64,000 nucleotides of DNA from Streptococcus gwangjuense (GCF_003627155.1 NZ_CP032621.1:1426001-1490000), one strand, 5' to 3'. Counted from the stretch's first letter, positions 20,538-30,886 are shown. A program made the numbers and translations. The notes: generated by a model not told the origin, from the letters alone.

Positions 20538-20586
20538 AATATCCGCAGGTATCTTTCGGTACCAAATCCACATGAAAGGACGGGGT

Positions 20587-21546
20587 ATGAAACTTTCTCA
20601 TTATTTAATTGGCTTACTTCTACTCCTAGTCTTTCTCTCTATTAGCATTGGGACCAGTGATTTTTCATGGGGAAAGCTCTTTGCTTTCGACCAGCAGACC
20701 TGGCTTCTCTTTCAAGAGTCCCGTCTTCCAAGAACCATCAGTATTCTCCTCGCGGCCTCTAGTATGAGTATGGCAGGACTTCTCATGCAGACTATCACTC
20801 AAAATCAGTTTGCTGCACCGAGTACAGTTGGAACCACTGAAGCTGCCAAACTAGGAATGGTATTGAGCCTCTTTGTCTTTCCGTCGGCTAGTCTGACACA
20901 AAAGATGCTCTTCGCCTTTGTTTCATCCATCGTATTCACCCTCTTCTTCCTAGCCTTTATGACTATTTTTACTATAAAGGAAAGGTGGATGTTGCCTCTG
21001 ATTGGGATCATCTATAGTGGAATTATCGGTTCTGTGACAGAAGTTATCGCCTATCGTTTCAATCTGGTTCAGAGTATGACAGCTTGGACCCAGGGCTCCT
21101 TCTCCATGATTCAGACCCATCAGTATGAGTGGCTCTTCTTAGGCCTTATTATCCTGATAGCCGTTTGGAAATTATCCCAAACCTTTACCATCATGAATCT
21201 AGGAAAAGAAACCAGTGAGAGTTTGGGGATTTCCTACTCCCTACTTGAAAAACTAGCTCTCTTTCTGGTGGCGCTAACGACAAGTGTCACCATGATTACC
21301 GTGGGCGGCTTACCATTTCTTGGAGTCATCGTTCCCAATCTTGTTCGCAAGCACTATGGAGATAATCTAAGACAAACCAAACTCATGGTCGCACTGGTAG
21401 GTGCCAATCTAGTTCTGGTCTGTGATATCCTATCCCGAGTTCTGATTCGGCCCTATGAGCTGTCTGTCAGTCTCTTGCTAGGAATCATCGGTAGCCTCGT
21501 CTTTATCCTACTTCTCTGGAGAGGGGGACGAAGAGATGCAGTCTAA
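20587..21546 (+). CDS. piuB: iron ABC transporter permease PiuB (FecCD type)
   Basis: The 319-residue permease begins at MKLSHYLIG, seven bases behind AAGGA; an ATG five codons earlier uses the ribosome site itself and is less likely. It has about nine hydrophobic spans in the FecCD layout, with the conserved SRLPRTISILLAASSMSMAGLLMQ near the N-terminus and PFLGVIVPNLVRKHYG, the cytoplasmic EAA-like coupling loop, near residue 245. It forms a heterodimer with the next gene product to import ferric siderophore or heme-type iron complexes. It overlaps the next gene by 11 bases. Confidence 0.92.
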   Translation: MKLSHYLIGLLLLLVFLSISIGTSDFSWGKLFAFDQQTWLLFQESRLPRTISILLAASSMSMAGLLMQTITQNQFAAPSTVGTTEAAKLGMVLSLFVFPSASLTQKMLFAFVSSIVFTLFFLAFMTIFTIKERWMLPLIGIIYSGIIGSVTEVIAYRFNLVQSMTAWTQGSFSMIQTHQYEWLFLGLIILIAVWKLSQTFTIMNLGKETSESLGISYSLLEKLALFLVALTTSVTMITVGGLPFLGVIVPNLVRKHYGDNLRQTKLMVALVGANLVLVCDILSRVLIRPYELSVSLLLGIIGSLVFILLLWRGGRRDAV

Positions 21547-22492
21547 AAGCAAACATACCAAGCTCTTCTGGCTTCTCATTATTCTGGCCGTCGGAGCTTG
21601 TCTCCTCTACTTCTGGCCCATCACTCACTTGTCTGCCTTTGCTTGGAAGTTGCGTTCCCAAAAGATCATCGTTTATCTCTTGGTAGCCATCGCGACTGGG
21701 ATTTCGACCATTAGTTTTCAAACTTTGACAGAAAATCGCTTCCTGACACCTAGTATTTTAGGAATCGAATCCTTCTATGTCCTACTGCAAACTCTGCTAC
21801 TGGTTTTTGAAAGCAAGTTTTTACAGCTTGAGAAGTCTCCTATCTTAGAATTCCTAGTTTTGCTGCTGCTTCAATCCCTCTTCTTTCTTGCCTTACAAGG
21901 CTACTTGAAGACACTGATGAAACAAGACCTGGTCTTCATCCTGCTAATCTGTCTAGCCCTCGGAAGTCTCTTTAGAAATATCAGTACCTTCCTTCAGGTC
22001 TTGATGGATCCAAATGAATACGATAAACTGCAGAACAGTCTCTTTGCTTCCTTTCAACATCTCAACACTTCCATCCTAGCCATCGGTTCTCTGATTATCC
22101 TTGCTTTGACAATCTTTTTCTTTCGAAAAGCAGTCATTCTGGATGTCTTGCACCTACAAAGAGAAACGGCTCAGATATTGGGACTCGATGTTGAAAAAGA
22201 ACAGAAAGAAATCCTCTGGGGTATCGTGCTTTTAACTTCAACGGCCACTGCCTTGGTAGGGCCTATGGCCTTCTTCGGCTTTATGCTGGCCAACCTCACC
22301 TACCTGATTGTCAAAGACTATCGGCACAAGTTACTCTTTATCGTAGCCATTCTGGTTGGATTTATTAGTTTGACCTTGGGGCAAGCCCTGATTGAACGAG
22401 TTTTTGCGCTGGAAATTCGCATCAGTATGGTCATCGAGAGTGTAGGGGGTCTCTTATTCTTTATCTTACTATACAGGAGGGCGCGTCAGTGA
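21536..22492 (+). CDS. piuC: iron ABC transporter permease PiuC (FecCD type)
   Basis: The 318-residue second permease subunit has FecCD features: YLLVAIATGISTISFQTLTE near the N-terminus, RETAQILGLDVEKEQKE, and the coupling region GPMAFFGFMLANLTYLI. About nine hydrophobic segments. The start overlaps piuB by 11 bases and the end overlaps the ATPase start by 4, so the operon is tightly coupled. Pneumococcal names for the two permeases and the ATPase vary between authors. Confidence 0.9.
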   Translation: MQSKSKHTKLFWLLIILAVGACLLYFWPITHLSAFAWKLRSQKIIVYLLVAIATGISTISFQTLTENRFLTPSILGIESFYVLLQTLLLVFESKFLQLEKSPILEFLVLLLLQSLFFLALQGYLKTLMKQDLVFILLICLALGSLFRNISTFLQVLMDPNEYDKLQNSLFASFQHLNTSILAIGSLIILALTIFFFRKAVILDVLHLQRETAQILGLDVEKEQKEILWGIVLLTSTATALVGPMAFFGFMLANLTYLIVKDYRHKLLFIVAILVGFISLTLGQALIERVFALEIRISMVIESVGGLLFFILLYRRARQ

Positions 22493-23241
22493 AACTGGAA
22501 AACATTGACAAATCCATTCAAAAACAGGATATTTTGCAAGGCATTTCGCTTGAAGTCAGTCCTCAGAAACTGACATCCTTTATTGGTCCAAATGGTGCTG
22601 GAAAATCGACTCTCCTCTCCATCATGAGCAGACTGACCAAGAAAGATCAGGGAATTCTCAGTATCAAAGGCCGTGAAATCGAGAGTTGGAATTCACAAGA
22701 ACTGGCTCAAGAACTGACTATCCTAAAGCAGAAAATCAATTACCAAGCCAAATTGACGGTTGAAGAACTGGTCAGTTTTGGACGTTTTCCCTACAGCCGA
22801 GGTCGACTGAGTCCAGAAGATTGGGAAAAAATCCGAGAAACCCTGACCTATCTGGAACTGACCAACTTAAAAGACCGCTACATCGATAGCCTGTCTGGAG
22901 GCCAGCTCCAGCGGGTCTTTATCGCTATGGTACTGGCCCAGGATACAGACTTTATCTTGCTGGACGAACCACTCAACAATCTCGATATCAAGCAAAGCGT
23001 CAGCATGATGCAGATTCTCAAGCGACTGGTGGATGAACTCGGCAAGACCATTATCATCGTCCTCCACGATATCAACATGGCCAGCCAGTATGCGGATGAA
23101 ATTGTCGCCTTCAAGGACGGTCAAGTCTTTAGCAAGGGAACGACTACTCAAATCATGCAGGCTGACCTCCTCAGTCAACTCTATGAGATTCCCATCACGC
23201 TGGCTGATATCAATGGCAAAAAGATCTGTATCTATAGCTAG
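22489..23241 (+). CDS. piuD: iron ABC transporter ATP-binding protein PiuD
   Basis: The 250-residue ATPase has Walker A GPNGAGKST (about 33-41), Q-loop LKQKI, signature LSGGQLQRVF, Walker B FILLDEP and the H-switch VLHDI. It starts with GTG overlapping the previous stop (GTGA), in the order permease, permease, ATPase, binding protein. It powers uptake by the PiuB/PiuC pore. Confidence 0.96.
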   Translation: MKLENIDKSIQKQDILQGISLEVSPQKLTSFIGPNGAGKSTLLSIMSRLTKKDQGILSIKGREIESWNSQELAQELTILKQKINYQAKLTVEELVSFGRFPYSRGRLSPEDWEKIRETLTYLELTNLKDRYIDSLSGGQLQRVFIAMVLAQDTDFILLDEPLNNLDIKQSVSMMQILKRLVDELGKTIIIVLHDINMASQYADEIVAFKDGQVFSKGTTTQIMQADLLSQLYEIPITLADINGKKICIYS

Positions 23242-23336
23242 TAACATAGAAGCTCAAGTTAGAGAACCTTCAGTCTCTTAGTCAATAAAATCTAGAGACT
23301 CCCTAAATCGTTATCACATTTTAAAAAGGAGAAATC

Positions 23337-24308
23337 ATGAAAACATCCCTTAAACTTTATTTCACTGCCCTAGTGGCCAGCTTCTTGCTCCTACTTGGTG
23401 CATGTAGTACAAACACAAACTTAAACACTAGTAAGTCGGAAACAAGCAGCTCTACTCCAACAGAAGTGACCATTAAAAGCTCACTGGACGAAGTCAAACT
23501 TTCAAAAGTTCCTGAAAAAATTGTTACCTTTGACCTCGGTGCTGCGGATACTATTCGCGCTTTAGGTTTTGAAAAGAATATCGTCGGAATGCCTACAAAA
23601 ACTGTTCCGACTTACCTAAAAGACCTAGCTGGAAAAGTTAACAATGTTGGTTCTATGGTTGAGCCAGACCTAGAAGCCATTGCTGCTCTTGAACCAGATT
23701 TGATTATCGCTTCACCACGTACCCAAAAATTTGTAGATAAATTCAAAGAAATCGCCCCAACCGTTCTCTTCCAAGCAAGCAAGGACGACTACTGGACTTC
23801 TACCAAGGCTAATATCGAATCCTTAGCAAGCGCCTTTGGTGAAACTGGTACACAGAAAGCCAAGGAAGAATTGGCCAAGCTAGACAAGAGCATCCAAGAA
23901 GTCGCTACTAAAAATGAAAACTCTGACAAAAAAGCCCTTGCTATCCTCCTCAACGAAGGAAAAATGGCTGCCTTTGGTGCCCAATCTCGTTTCTCTTTCT
24001 TGTATCAAACCTTGAAATTCAAGCCAACTGATACTCAATTTGAAGATTCTCGCCACGGACAAGAAGTCAGCTTTGAAAGTGTCAAAGAAATCAATCCTGA
24101 TATCCTCTTTGTTATCAACCGTACCCTTGCCATCGGTGGTGACAACTCAAGCAACGATGGCGTCCTAGAAAATGCCCTTATCGCTGAAACACCTGCCGCT
24201 AAAAATGGTAAGATTATCCAACTAACACCAGACCTCTGGTATCTAAGTGGAGGCGGACTTGAATCAACCAAACTCATGATTGAAGACGCACAAAAAGCCT
24301 TGAAATAA
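23337..24308 (+). CDS. piuA: iron-compound-binding lipoprotein PiuA
   Basis: The 323-residue lipoprotein has a signal ending in the lipobox LLLLGAC (Cys23), a Ser/Thr-rich linker, and a class III (FecB/BtuF-like) two-lobe binding protein fold with KIVTFDLGAADTIRALGF, VEPDLEAIAALEPDLIIA and VKEINPDILFVINRT. It is near-identical to remembered pneumococcal PiuA, which binds heme and ferric catecholate complexes. It sits 95 bases after the ATPase gene behind AAAGGAG and may have extra expression from its own leader. A strong terminator follows. Confidence 0.96.
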   Translation: MKTSLKLYFTALVASFLLLLGACSTNTNLNTSKSETSSSTPTEVTIKSSLDEVKLSKVPEKIVTFDLGAADTIRALGFEKNIVGMPTKTVPTYLKDLAGKVNNVGSMVEPDLEAIAALEPDLIIASPRTQKFVDKFKEIAPTVLFQASKDDYWTSTKANIESLASAFGETGTQKAKEELAKLDKSIQEVATKNENSDKKALAILLNEGKMAAFGAQSRFSFLYQTLKFKPTDTQFEDSRHGQEVSFESVKEINPDILFVINRTLAIGGDNSSNDGVLENALIAETPAAKNGKIIQLTPDLWYLSGGGLESTKLMIEDAQKALK

Positions 24309-24342
24309 GTTGCTTCAAACTTAACTAACATCTTTACATGAT

Positions 24343-24388
24343 AAAACGCATCCTGTCAAGCTCACTCAAACCTGATAGGATGCGTTTT
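24343..24388. terminator. bidirectional terminator between piuA and yidD
   Basis: A perfect 11-bp stem AAAACGCATCC / GGATGCGTTTT with a 24-base loop has T-runs on either strand. It lies between convergent genes. Confidence 0.85.
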
Positions 24389-24419
24389 TATCATTTCACT
24401 AAAATATTTTTACCCAGCC

Positions 24420-24662
24420 TCATTTTTCTTCTTGATTCCGTTTGAGTGAAAAGTGGTCTGGGACGGGGTCCTTACCTGTTTTCGACCAGGGATGGCAACG
24501 TAAAATCCGAGCTAAGCCCATCAAGACACCCTTGAAGCCATGTTTTTCAATAGCCTGAATCATGTAGTTGGAACAAGTCGGCTCAAAACGACAAGAAGGT
24601 GGAAAGGCTGGTGAGATAAAACGTTGGTAAAAGCGTACAGGCGCTATTAAAATTCGTTTCAT
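24420..24662 (-). CDS. yidD: membrane protein insertion efficiency factor YidD
   Basis: The 80-residue YidD protein has a short amphipathic N-terminus ([17 protein letters not shown]) and the conserved [19 protein letters not shown] segment with both Cys residues, then [17 protein letters not shown]. It helps YidC/SecYEG insert membrane proteins at the inner leaflet. Its start overlaps the rluB stop region by one base, so it ends the scpAB-rluB operon. Confidence 0.95.
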   Translation of the reverse strand: MKRILIAPVRFYQRFISPAFPPSCRFEPTCSNYMIQAIEKHGFKGVLMGLARILRCHPWSKTGKDPVPDHFSLKRNQEEK

Positions 24663-25384
24663 TATTTCTTGGTTACAGCCATGGTGTGTAGTTTGCTGAT
24701 TTCTTTTTTGTTAAGACGGCGGGATTCTCCTGGACGGAGTCCTGTCAAGTCTAGGTGTCCAAAACGGGTCCGTGACAACTTGTCCACTTGAAGACCGACA
24801 GCTTCAAACATCTTTTTAACCTGGTGGTTACGCCCTTCATGGATAGTCAACTGCACTACTGAGCGATTTTTAACTGGATCCACTTTGAGAATCTCATAGA
24901 CAGCTGGCTTAGTTTTCTTGCCCTCAATCTCCACTCCACGAGTCAAGGGACGAAGATTTTCCTTATTGGCAATACCTTTAACACGCGCGACATAGACCTT
25001 GTCAATCTCATTACGTGGGTGAATCATCTCATCCGTAAAATCCCCATCATTTGTCAAAATCAAGACACCTGATGTATCCCAGTCCAAACGACCTACAGGG
25101 TAGATACGCTCCTTCACGTTGGGCAAGAGGTCGACAACCGTCTTGCGGCCCTTGTCATCTGTCACACTGGAAATGACACCGCGTGGTTTGTTAAGTAGAT
25201 AATAGACCTTTTCTTCGTTGTAGATAGGTTGACCTTCAACTTCGACCTTGTCGCCTGACTTGATAGTGGTTGCTAGTTCACGTACCACCTGGCCGTTAAC
25301 CGTCACCAAACCTTGCTTAATCAGCTCTTCTGCTTTTCTCCTACTGGCCACACCTGCGTGGGCAATATACTTATTGATTCTCAT
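24662..25384 (-). CDS. rluB: rRNA pseudouridine synthase RluB
   Basis: The 240-residue enzyme isomerises a uridine in 23S rRNA. An S4-like RNA-binding domain (1-60, [25 protein letters not shown]) precedes the RsuA/RluB catalytic domain with [19 protein letters not shown], where the Asp of GRLDWDTSG is catalytic, and later [16 protein letters not shown]. It overlaps scpB by 14 bases, a conserved arrangement in Firmicutes. Confidence 0.95.
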   Translation of the reverse strand: MRINKYIAHAGVASRRKAEELIKQGLVTVNGQVVRELATTIKSGDKVEVEGQPIYNEEKVYYLLNKPRGVISSVTDDKGRKTVVDLLPNVKERIYPVGRLDWDTSGVLILTNDGDFTDEMIHPRNEIDKVYVARVKGIANKENLRPLTRGVEIEGKKTKPAVYEILKVDPVKNRSVVQLTIHEGRNHQVKKMFEAVGLQVDKLSRTRFGHLDLTGLRPGESRRLNKKEISKLHTMAVTKK

Positions 25385-25940
25385 CTTCTTCTATCCTTTC
25401 ACCAAATAATTGGCTTTCTTGGGCTTGAATCTCAAGCTCATCAATCACTGGTAATTCTTCTAAATGGTTAATTCCCATGTAATCTAGGAAATAATCCGTA
25501 GTCACATAGAGGTTGGGGCGCCCCAACACTTCTTTTTTCCCGTCTTCTCGTATCAAGTCAAAGGCCTGCAACTTTGCCAAGGCCCCACTCGAGTTGACCC
25601 CACGGATGGCATCAATTTCTATCCGTGTGATGGGCTGCTTATAGGCAATGATGGACAAGGTCTCAAGGGCAGCCCGAGATAAACTCTGGTTGATAGGTGC
25701 CTTAGAGTATTCCTTCAAGATCTCTGAAAACTGAGGCTTGGTCACCAATCTATAAGCACCACCAGTCTCAATCAGATCCAAACTGGAATCTGGGTCCTTT
25801 TCATACTTCTGAGATAATTTTTCTAAACTCTGTTGGATGCCTGTCGGTGGCAGAGAGAGGAGTTCGGCTAACTGGCGGACTCTAATCCCATCTTCACCCG
25901 CTACAAACAAGAGCGCTTCTATTTTTGCTAAAGTACTCAT
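25371..25940 (-). CDS. scpB: segregation and condensation protein B
   Basis: The 189-residue ScpB consists of two winged-helix domains ([22 protein letters not shown], and [26 protein letters not shown]). It dimerises and joins ScpA to bridge SMC heads for chromosome condensation. It lies 18 bases downstream of scpA and overlaps rluB. Length is typical. Confidence 0.96.
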   Translation of the reverse strand: MSTLAKIEALLFVAGEDGIRVRQLAELLSLPPTGIQQSLEKLSQKYEKDPDSSLDLIETGGAYRLVTKPQFSEILKEYSKAPINQSLSRAALETLSIIAYKQPITRIEIDAIRGVNSSGALAKLQAFDLIREDGKKEVLGRPNLYVTTDYFLDYMGINHLEELPVIDELEIQAQESQLFGERIEEDENQ

Positions 25941-25958
25941 CTTTCCTCTCTATCAAGT

Positions 25959-26687
25959 CTAGCTTTGGGCCACTTGACTTTCTTCCTTCTTTTCCATGAG
26001 ATAAATATCTCCGAAACTTTCCTCTTGCACGAGGATCAGCTCCTGGGTTTTGATTAACTCTAGGGTTGCCAAAAAGAGGGTGATGACCTCTTGGACATTC
26101 TGGGCTTCCTTAAACAAATCCTGCAAGCGCAACTGGTCTCGTCCAGTCAAGGACTCTTTCACGATAACCATCATGTCCTCAATCTTATACTCATCCCGCA
26201 AGATAGTCGTGTGATTCTGTGCAAACTCCTCTTTTTTCTTGGCTAGGATATTTGAAAAAGCCAAAAAGAGGTCAATGGTCGTCTTGTCATGAACAAGCTC
26301 CGCATCTTCGTAAATCAACTCTGTCGGCGCTTTGGAATAGTGCTGAGCTCGTTCTTGGTGCTTGGCTTCTAGGTGTTCCCCCAAGAGCTTAAACTTGCGG
26401 TATTCTTCGATTTGAGAGAGAAGATCCTGCTCTAGATCGTCCTCCAAGTCGGTCACTTCTGCTACCTTTGGCAATAGCTTGCGACTCTTAATCAGCATAA
26501 GCTGACTGGCCATAACCATATACTCACCCGTCACTTCTAGACGCATAGCCTGCAGGGTTGAGACATAGGCTAGATACTGTTCGATGACTTCTGTGATGGG
26601 CACATCGTAGATATCCATCTGGTACTTGGAAACCAGGTGCAAAAGAAGATCCAGCGGCCCTTCAAAATCTTTTAATTTAATATCCAT
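25959..26687 (-). CDS. scpA: segregation and condensation protein A
   Basis: The 242-residue kleisin has the N-terminal SMC-neck-binding signature [24 protein letters not shown] and the C-terminal winged helix that contacts the SMC head ([21 protein letters not shown]). The centre binds the ScpB dimer. Its start overlaps the xerD-like stop by one base. Together with SMC it compacts and separates chromosomes. Confidence 0.96.
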   Translation of the reverse strand: MDIKLKDFEGPLDLLLHLVSKYQMDIYDVPITEVIEQYLAYVSTLQAMRLEVTGEYMVMASQLMLIKSRKLLPKVAEVTDLEDDLEQDLLSQIEEYRKFKLLGEHLEAKHQERAQHYSKAPTELIYEDAELVHDKTTIDLFLAFSNILAKKKEEFAQNHTTILRDEYKIEDMMVIVKESLTGRDQLRLQDLFKEAQNVQEVITLFLATLELIKTQELILVQEESFGDIYLMEKKEESQVAQS

Positions 26688-27421
26688 TATCTATATTTTT
26701 CTAAGGTCAGAACTGTTTTTAATCCTAATTTTTTTGCAATTTCGTACAAATCGACCTTGTTTTCAATTTGTCTTAAAATGAACTGTTCCCGCAAGGCTTG
26801 GGCTGATAGTGCTGGAAAACCTTTCTCCTTGACAAAAGCTTCTAGCTGACGGAAGGCCCACTGACGAGAATAGGCTTTCCCTGTCCTTTCAAAAAGATAG
26901 GTCTGGCCCATCAAGGGTTCTAGCTCTGAAAGCAAGCTCGTGGGAATGGTGACAATCCTCTGTTGGGAAGCCTTCTGGATTCTCAACACTTGAAAATCTA
27001 GATTGATATCCGCAACCTTGAGAGCTAAAACCTCACTCGGCAAGAGGCCCATTTCTAGGATTAAGAGCGCTAGCAAGCGGCCCTCTGGATAGTCGCTTTC
27101 CTGCCAAAAAGAGGCTAGGTCTAGAATTTCTGGCTTTTCCGTCTTCTTCTCAGCTTGTTTAGCTAATTCCAAACGATAAAAGCTGTCCACCTCTCCTTTT
27201 TGATAGAGAAAGTAGAGAAATTGATTACAGGCCGAAAGTTTTCGTTTCTGGGCGCTGATTTTTAGATTGGCTAGCTGGGCTTGGTAAATCTTGAGACTAG
27301 TTTCAGAAACCCTCTCGCCGACAATATCTAAAAATTGTTCCAAATCATACCTATAAGACTGCTTGGAATTAGCAGACAAGCCCTGCTTTTCCTCTAAAAA
27401 GTCTGAAACCCTATCTCTCAT
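26687..27421 (-). CDS. XerD-like protein, catalytically degenerate tyrosine recombinase
   Basis: The 244-residue protein has a recombinase core-binding domain (residues 1-75) and a catalytic-fold domain, but key residues are missing. The first catalytic Arg (normally in TGLR.SE) is replaced in [12 protein letters not shown]. The H-x-L-R box is SAQALREQF without the His. Only LEKYR at the very end resembles the Tyr region. It matches the streptococcal XerD-like family, distinct from the true XerS dimer resolvase. I start at the ATG whose TGA overlap (ATGA) couples it to the CBS gene; an ATG two codons earlier is possible. Its place upstream of scpA suggests a role in chromosome organisation rather than recombination (inference). 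Confidence 0.88.
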   Translation of the reverse strand: MRDRVSDFLEEKQGLSANSKQSYRYDLEQFLDIVGERVSETSLKIYQAQLANLKISAQKRKLSACNQFLYFLYQKGEVDSFYRLELAKQAEKKTEKPEILDLASFWQESDYPEGRLLALLILEMGLLPSEVLALKVADINLDFQVLRIQKASQQRIVTIPTSLLSELEPLMGQTYLFERTGKAYSRQWAFRQLEAFVKEKGFPALSAQALREQFILRQIENKVDLYEIAKKLGLKTVLTLEKYR

Positions 27422-27879
27422 TTGCATCGAATCACATATTCCTTACTAAAGTCATGCAAGAGAGCATTCACTGCCTTTAGGATAGACTTGCGCGTGATGA
27501 TCCCTTGGAAAATCCCTGACGCATCCACAACCGGCAAGAAGGACTCATCTACCAACTTGTGCAAGACCTCCGTAATGGTAAAATCAGGCGAAACAACCGC
27601 TACATCCTTTTTGGTCATATGAACAATATCCGTATCCGCCATGATTTCTTGGCTCAGGTCATGCTCCATCTGATAAGCCATAATATCTCTGAGCCCAATA
27701 GTTCCAACAAACTGTTTTTCATCTGTCACAACAGGAACACGGGTATAAGTCATCTGACTAAGCAAGAGGGTTGCGTGATCTGCATTATGGGTATTAATTA
27801 ACACAGCCAGATTTTCAGCAGGAGTCAAAAATGTTTCCTCTTGCCCCAACAAGAAAGTCTCAAACTCCTTGGCAATCAT
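27418..27879 (-). CDS. CBS domain protein (CbpB-like)
   Basis: The 153-residue protein has two CBS motifs (about residues 20-70 with TYTRVPVVTDEKQFVGTIGL and 85-140 with ESFLPVVDASGIFQGIITR). Tandem CBS pairs bind adenine nucleotides. Similar stand-alone pairs in Firmicutes bind cyclic di-AMP, and the CbpB name is used by analogy. It overlaps the phosphoesterase upstream and the xerD-like gene downstream by 4 bases each, so all are one operon. Confidence 0.88.
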   Translation of the reverse strand: MIAKEFETFLLGQEETFLTPAENLAVLINTHNADHATLLLSQMTYTRVPVVTDEKQFVGTIGLRDIMAYQMEHDLSQEIMADTDIVHMTKKDVAVVSPDFTITEVLHKLVDESFLPVVDASGIFQGIITRKSILKAVNALLHDFSKEYVIRCK

Positions 27880-28397
27880 CGGCTAAACTCCTTGGACAAG
27901 CCCGGATACACCTCATGGTCTCGTGTCAAAAAGTCGACTTTAAAGTAACTATCATCAATCTCCACACGAGCATAGAGACATTCTCTGACGGTCCCACGTG
28001 GTTGACTGATAGAACCTGGATTTAGAAAGAGGGTCTTGCCTTCCATCCAAGCATTTGGCACATGCAAGTGACCATAGAGGCAGATATCGGCCTCTTCCTC
28101 CTGAGCCCAGTAGTCCAACTTTTGAAAATTGAAATTGATGTCAAACAAGTGACCATGGGTTTGGATAATCTTGGTCGAACCAAGCTCAGTCACCAAACGT
28201 TCTGGGTAACCTGCATAGAAGTCCATATTCCCTTTGACAACGCGGATGCCCTCCCAAAGGGGAGAATCGGGACGCAGTTCAGAATCGCCATTATGAAAAA
28301 CGGCATCAACTTTGCCCACATAGCGATCACGGATTTCTTCCACAATCAAGCTATCGCCATGAGAATCGCTCATTACAATGATGGTTTGCTTTGCCAT
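27876..28397 (-). CDS. YfcE/MJ0936-type metallophosphoesterase
   Basis: The 173-residue phosphodiesterase has the calcineurin-like metal motifs in order: SDSHGD (residues 9-14), HNGDSE, the GN of VKGNMDF, IQTHGH and YGHLHVP. The family hydrolyses phosphodiesters with two Mn or similar ions; physiological substrate unknown. It overlaps the ITPase gene by 25 bases, and the reading frames are both well supported. Confidence 0.93.
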   Translation of the reverse strand: MAKQTIIVMSDSHGDSLIVEEIRDRYVGKVDAVFHNGDSELRPDSPLWEGIRVVKGNMDFYAGYPERLVTELGSTKIIQTHGHLFDINFNFQKLDYWAQEEEADICLYGHLHVPNAWMEGKTLFLNPGSISQPRGTVRECLYARVEIDDSYFKVDFLTRDHEVYPGLSKEFSR

Positions 28398-29344
28398 GAT
28401 GGAAATACCTCCAAAAGTTTCTTAACGGCTAAGGCACGGTGAGATTGACTATTTTTTTCTTCAAGGGTTAATTCAGCTGAGGACTTACCTGTCTCTCCTA
28501 CAAGGAAGAGAGGGTCATAGCCAAAGCCATTTTCACCCTTAGGTTCAAAGTTAATGTAGCCAGGCCAGTCAGCTTCAACAACCAAACTTTCCTTGTTTGG
28601 GCTGGCTACGACTAGGGTTGTATGGAATTGAGCCGAGCGGTCCTTGAGTTCAAAGACCATGGCCAACTCGTGCAAAAGTTTAGCATTGTTTTCACGGTCA
28701 GTAGCTCCCACACCTGCGAAACGAGCTGACCAGACACCTGGCAAGCCACCAAGGACATCGACTTTAAGTCCAGAATCATCTGCCAAAACCATCTTGCCCG
28801 TTAATTGAGAAATGGTTTCTGCCTTGAGACGGGCATTTTCTTCGAAGGTCATGCCTGTTTCTGCTACTTCAGGCAGGTCAGGATAGTCATTAAGATTTTC
28901 CACATCGTAGCCTAGCTTGTCAAAGATAGCTCGGAATTCCTTGGTCTTGCCTTCGTTTCGAGTCGCAATCAATAAGGTTTCTCTGACCTTGCTTGTCTCA
29001 AAGAAATCATGAACATTGACCCCTTCTTTAGGCAATTCTACATGCAGGAGTTGCCCATTTTCAACCAAGAGCAGGGCCCCCTGACGTTGAATAACTTCCA
29101 CATTTCGTCCCATTTCTTGGTTGAGGATATCTACCACAAAAGACAATAAACGGTAGAGAGAACCATAGCGTAAAACAGTAACTGAAATCGGGAAACCTCG
29201 TTCCTCGTCTCGAAAGATTTTGGCCAATCCAACCAGAGGGAAATCCAAGTCTTCATCAGTCAACGTCTGGACGCCACCAAAAATACTATATGAGCCGACA
29301 TACCAGTCCTGGTCATCCTTGTATTCATAAATTTTATTTGTCAT
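28373..29344 (-). CDS. rdgB: dITP/XTP pyrophosphatase with N-terminal extension domain
   Basis: The 323-residue protein is a streptococcal fusion. The N-terminal ~125 residues have no catalytic motif I recognise ([20 protein letters not shown] region, recalled as [17 protein letters not shown]). The C-terminal HAM1/RdgB domain shows [33 protein letters not shown] and [10 protein letters not shown], and removes deaminated purine nucleotides (dITP, XTP) from the pool. I start at [10 protein letters not shown] (ATG ending 29344), which overlaps the racE stop as ATGA; a longer frame would run inside racE. Confidence 0.92.
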   Translation of the reverse strand: MTNKIYEYKDDQDWYVGSYSIFGGVQTLTDEDLDFPLVGLAKIFRDEERGFPISVTVLRYGSLYRLLSFVVDILNQEMGRNVEVIQRQGALLLVENGQLLHVELPKEGVNVHDFFETSKVRETLLIATRNEGKTKEFRAIFDKLGYDVENLNDYPDLPEVAETGMTFEENARLKAETISQLTGKMVLADDSGLKVDVLGGLPGVWSARFAGVGATDRENNAKLLHELAMVFELKDRSAQFHTTLVVASPNKESLVVEADWPGYINFEPKGENGFGYDPLFLVGETGKSSAELTLEEKNSQSHRALAVKKLLEVFPSWQSKPSL

Positions 29345-30135
29345 AATTCTACATGCTCCACATGAATCTCTTTTTCCAGCCATTCTTCACCAATTTGTGC
29401 AAAACTTTGGCTGCTGGCTGTTGTGTAAAAACGGTGATGGAGTGGTCCAGCATCGCGACCACGATTGATTTCAAAATAATTGAGTAAGACTGAGATATCC
29501 CGTACGCACTCTGCTCCACTATCGATGAGCTGAACCTTGGGCCCCATGACATTTTGAATAATAGGTCTGAGGAGTGGATAATGGGTGCAACCCAAAATCA
29601 GGCTATCCACCTTTCCAACCAAGGGACGCAAGGTTTCATAGACCACTTTCTTGGTAACACTGGTTGACAGGGCACCAGACTCCACCAAGGGAGCAAACTT
29701 GGGACAGGCCAAACTCTCCACCTGTAAGTCCGGATCCAGATCGTTAATTTTCTGACGATAAATGTCAGATTGGACCGTCATAGGCGTTCCAATGACTCCG
29801 ATTTTTCCACCTTGACTGGACTTGATAGCTGCCGAAGCTCCTGGCAAAATCACACCTAGAACAGGAATGTCTAGTTGAGCCTTGATTTCTTCCCAGACGA
29901 CTGCAGTCGCAGTGTTACATGCAATGACAATCATCTTGACATCCTTGGTCAAGAGAAAGTTGACCAACTGCCAAGTATATTCACGAATTTGCTCAGCAGG
30001 ACGGGGACCATAGGGCGCCCGCGCCGAATCTCCAATATAGACGATTTCTTCATGGGGAAGCTGGCGCATGAGCTCGCGCACAACGGTCAAGCCCCCGACA
30101 CCCGAATCCAAAAAACCAATTGGTCGATTATCCAT
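29341..30135 (-). CDS. racE: glutamate racemase
   Basis: The 264-residue cytoplasmic enzyme makes D-glutamate for peptidoglycan. The N-terminal [14 protein letters not shown], the first catalytic Cys in IACNTATA and the second in [11 protein letters not shown], with the ARAPYGPRP loop, are all present. It overlaps rdgB by 4 bases and begins the seven-to-eight-gene leftward run to yidD. Its start follows AAGAAGACTGT, a weak ribosome site. Confidence 0.96.
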   Translation of the reverse strand: MDNRPIGFLDSGVGGLTVVRELMRQLPHEEIVYIGDSARAPYGPRPAEQIREYTWQLVNFLLTKDVKMIVIACNTATAVVWEEIKAQLDIPVLGVILPGASAAIKSSQGGKIGVIGTPMTVQSDIYRQKINDLDPDLQVESLACPKFAPLVESGALSTSVTKKVVYETLRPLVGKVDSLILGCTHYPLLRPIIQNVMGPKVQLIDSGAECVRDISVLLNYFEINRGRDAGPLHHRFYTTASSQSFAQIGEEWLEKEIHVEHVEL

Positions 30136-30301
30136 ACAGTCTTCTTTCTAGTCTTTTTTCTGATTGATAGTTCATTATGATTATTGATCCTTATGAACTG
30201 AATGACAGCCTAATCAACAACTATCTCTCTTAATCATAATCAAATATCAATAGAATGCAAGGAAAAAGTCTCATCCCTAAACCATAACCAACATAGTGAG
30301 A

Positions 30302-30325
30302 AGTCTGGAACTTTCATCCCAGACT
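30302..30325. terminator. terminator-like hairpin downstream of the YneF-like gene
   Basis: A perfect 7-bp stem AGTCTGG / CCAGACT has a 10-base loop. Only a short T-run follows it on the plus strand and less on the minus strand, so its direction is uncertain. The remaining gap (30136-30301) shows no gene. Confidence 0.5.
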
Positions 30326-30334
30326 TTTCCTTAT

Positions 30335-30586
30335 TTATTTTTTCTTTTTATTGTTAGCAAGGGCTGCCTTTTGTTGGCGGATGATTTGGTGGTAAACTTG
30401 TTGTACCTTGGCTTCGCTTGGTTTTTGACCATTTGCACTCAAAAGAGTACGAACTGCTTCAGCATTCAAACGTGGGTTGTCAGCAAATTCTTTTTCAATT
30501 TGCTTACGAACCAAGTACATTCCTCCAAGAGCTCCTCCTAGAAAAGCCAGTACAATCAATACAATTGCTAATAGTAAATCCATCAT
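30335..30586 (-). CDS. YneF family small membrane protein
   Basis: The 83-residue protein starts at MMDLLLAIV behind AGGAGAAAT; a longer open frame upstream has no ribosome site. It has one N-terminal membrane span with small residues ([12 protein letters not shown]), then a charged cytoplasmic helix with [26 protein letters not shown] and a Lys-rich end. This is the standard YneF layout (UPF0154), function unknown. Confidence 0.88.
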
Positions 30587-30780
30587 ATTTCTCCTGTTTC
30601 TTTTTGAGTCTCTTTCATTATACCATAAACTAGCCACCCTGACTAGTTTGTTTTACGCTTTCAGGGATGGGTAGGCTGTAATAAAGTTGGCTTATTGTTC
30701 TAGTCAAAACTAGAAAGAATATAAAAAATACACTTTTTTAATACAAAACAATATCAAATATATATCCTCCTTAAATCCCC

Positions 30781-30808
30781 TTGACAACACTTCATTAGCT
30801 GGTAAAAT
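30781..30808 (+). promoter_or_regulatory. promoter of the GH95 fucosidase gene
   Basis: TTGACA (30781-30786) and TAAAAT (30803-30808) are separated by 16 bases, about 80 bases before the ATG and upstream of the cre box. Confidence 0.75.
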
Positions 30809-30853
30809 CAGATTAACAATACAATATAGAAACAAAAGTCCGTCTCATAAAAA

Positions 30854-30867
30854 TGAAAGCGCTTTTA
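30854..30867. promoter_or_regulatory. cre (CcpA) box upstream of the GH95 gene
   Basis: TGAAAGCGCTTTTA fits the catabolite-responsive element consensus with about one mismatch. It lies about 40 bases downstream of the inferred transcription start, a position for roadblock repression by CcpA when preferred sugars are present. Confidence 0.82.
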
Positions 30868-30886
30868 ATCAATGAAGGAGGTTTCT

